Origin: Chryseosolibacter sp964551035
GTDB taxonomy: Bacteria; Bacteroidota; Bacteroidia; Cytophagales; Cyclobacteriaceae
DNA: 64,000 bases
Assembly (NCBI GenBank): GCA_964551035.1
Contig: CAZKBK010000008.1
Span: forward strand, 1-64,000
Direction of reading: 5' to 3'
Part shown: piece by piece, positions 63,021 to 64,000 of the stretch
Position numbering within the stretch: position 1 is the stretch's first letter
Layout of the letters: every line of letters begins with the position of its first letter
Translations under genes and position numbers: made by a program
The notes under the pieces: model-generated
The model's input: only the letters and a program-made list of their open reading frames with translations
Told to the model about the DNA's origin: nothing
Database searches by the model: none

Positions 63021-64000
63021 ATGCGCAGGACGGGCACCTTTTGGATTATTCTCTTCTTAGTGGCCACCTCCGGCTGTTACCGGATGCGGCCTTCGCACGG
63101 CGGGGGTGACATCACCAACGTGCCTCCCCGCAAGGTAAACGCCCGCGATGTGCTGCTGCCTCCGGGGTATAAGATCGAACCCGTAGCACAAGGTTTTACC
63201 TTCCCCAGCGGAATCGCCTGGGACGACGATGGCCGACTCTATGTTCTTGAAACCGGATATGCCTATGGCGAAGTGTGGACCGCGCCGCGGCTGATCCGCG
63301 TGGAAGACCGCAAGGAGATTGTCCGCGGCGACAACAACGGTCCCTGGAATGGCATCACCTGGCACGATGGATCCTTCTACATCAGTGAAGGCGGCCATCT
63401 CGGGGGCGGAAAAATTCTGAAAATATCGCCGGACGGTGACGTGAAGGCGCTGATTTCCGGCCTCCCCAGCTTCGGAGACCACCACACCAACGGTCCGGTA
63501 GTCAGCGGCGGATACCTTTACTTCGGGCAGGGCACCGCGACAAACGCCGGGGTGGTGGGCAAGGACAATGCCGACTTCGGATGGCTGAAGCGAAAACCGG
63601 ATTTCCATGACATCCCTTGTGCCGACGTGACCCTCGCCGGCATCAACTACGAAACGGAAAACATGCTCACCGACAACCCGGACGACCAGGTGTCGACGGG
63701 CGCGTTTGTACCGTTCGGTGAAACGACGTCACCCGGACAGGTGGTGAAGGGTCGGGTTCCCTGTTCGGGCGCCATTCTGCGCGTGCCCCTGCGGGGGGGC
63801 GATGCCGAACTTGTGGCCTGGGGGCTGAGAAATCCCTTCGGCCTGGCCATCGCCCCGGATGGGAAATTGTACACCACCGACAATGCCTTCGACGAGCGCG
63901 GAAGCCGGCCGGTGTGGGGCGCGGGCGATGTGCTCTGGGAGGTAACCGAAGGCGCGTGGTACGGCTGGCCCGACTTTTCGGCCGGGCAACCCATCGCCTC
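63021..64000 (+). CDS. Sorbosone-dehydrogenase/PQQ-glucose-dehydrogenase-like lipoprotein (3' end outside window)
   Basis: 326 codons are visible from the ATG at 63021 and the frame is open at the right edge. The start gives a lipoprotein signal (MRRTGTFWIILFLVATSGC, Cys 19). The rest reads as a six-bladed beta-propeller of the glucose/sorbosone dehydrogenase type: VAQGFTFPSGIAWDDDGRLY, NGPWNGITWHDGSFYISEGG, GLRNPFGLAIAPDGKLYTTD. Such proteins oxidise sugars with PQQ or are non-catalytic propellers. In Bacteroidota many carry a C-terminal cytochrome domain, which cannot be checked here. It is divergent from susC2 and may share its control. Confidence 0.8.
   Translation, partial: MRRTGTFWIILFLVATSGCYRMRPSHGGGDITNVPPRKVNARDVLLPPGYKIEPVAQGFTFPSGIAWDDDGRLYVLETGYAYGEVWTAPRLIRVEDRKEIVRGDNNGPWNGITWHDGSFYISEGGHLGGGKILKISPDGDVKALISGLPSFGDHHTNGPVVSGGYLYFGQGTATNAGVVGKDNADFGWLKRKPDFHDIPCADVTLAGINYETENMLTDNPDDQVSTGAFVPFGETTSPGQVVKGRVPCSGAILRVPLRGGDAELVAWGLRNPFGLAIAPDGKLYTTDNAFDERGSRPVWGAGDVLWEVTEGAWYGWPDFSAGQPIA

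Overview
The window looks like chromosomal DNA of a Bacteroidota member, most likely a Cytophagales-type soil or marine glycan degrader (an inference from gene content, not a species call). The support is two SusC/SusD pairs, a SusE-like surface protein, a type IX secretion (T9SS) sorting tail on a GH13 enzyme, an OmpH/Skp chaperone, FtsX-type permeases without an ATPase gene, and many outer-membrane lipoproteins. Nearly all genes are on the minus strand. I see no rRNA, tRNA or CRISPR array. Two genes run off the edges: a giant FN3-repeat protein on the left and a sorbosone-dehydrogenase-like lipoprotein on the right.

Region 1 (1-17991, minus strand) is a compact six-gene cluster. In transcription order it holds an OmpH/Skp-like chaperone, a lipoprotein, a 1842-aa Rhs/YD protein (RhsA), a second Rhs/YD protein with Ig-like N-terminal domains (RhsB), a small lipocalin-like exported protein, and a protein of at least 1959 aa with its own signal peptide, eighteen 92-93-residue FN3 repeats and an Rhs segment. 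RhsB breaks off inside the Rhs core, and the FN3 protein resumes at about the point where an uninterrupted Rhs core would continue. This reads as an Rhs machine divided over several exported polypeptides with its own chaperone; any toxin end lies left of the window. It is the strongest candidate for an undescribed system.

Region 2 (18540-25652) has ordinary genes: a TlpA-like thioredoxin lipid- or periplasm-side protein on the plus strand, two intrinsic terminators flanking a doubtful small ORF, an FtsX/MacB-type permease, and glpK-glpF for glycerol uptake and phosphorylation.

Region 3 (26030-43761) is a first glycan locus: SusC1-SusD1, a terminator, then a tightly coupled run of two paralogous FG-GAP/ASPIC lipoproteins, a membrane-anchored SRPBCC-GyrI-like protein and a GH65 enzyme, followed by a vanadium-haloperoxidase-like lipoprotein and a trehalase. 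Alpha-glucosides such as trehalose are the likely substrates.

Region 4 (44321-62640) is a second locus: SusC2-SusD2-SusE, a terminator, a third FG-GAP/ASPIC lipoprotein, a T9SS-exported GH13 pullulanase-like enzyme, a GH53 endo-galactanase, a clan GH-A hydrolase and a SusA-like GH13. LacI-type operator-like palindromes lie upstream of both susC genes. Intergenic spaces carry three arrays of one degenerate 7-bp repeat, a 107-bp imperfect hairpin and several short palindromes.
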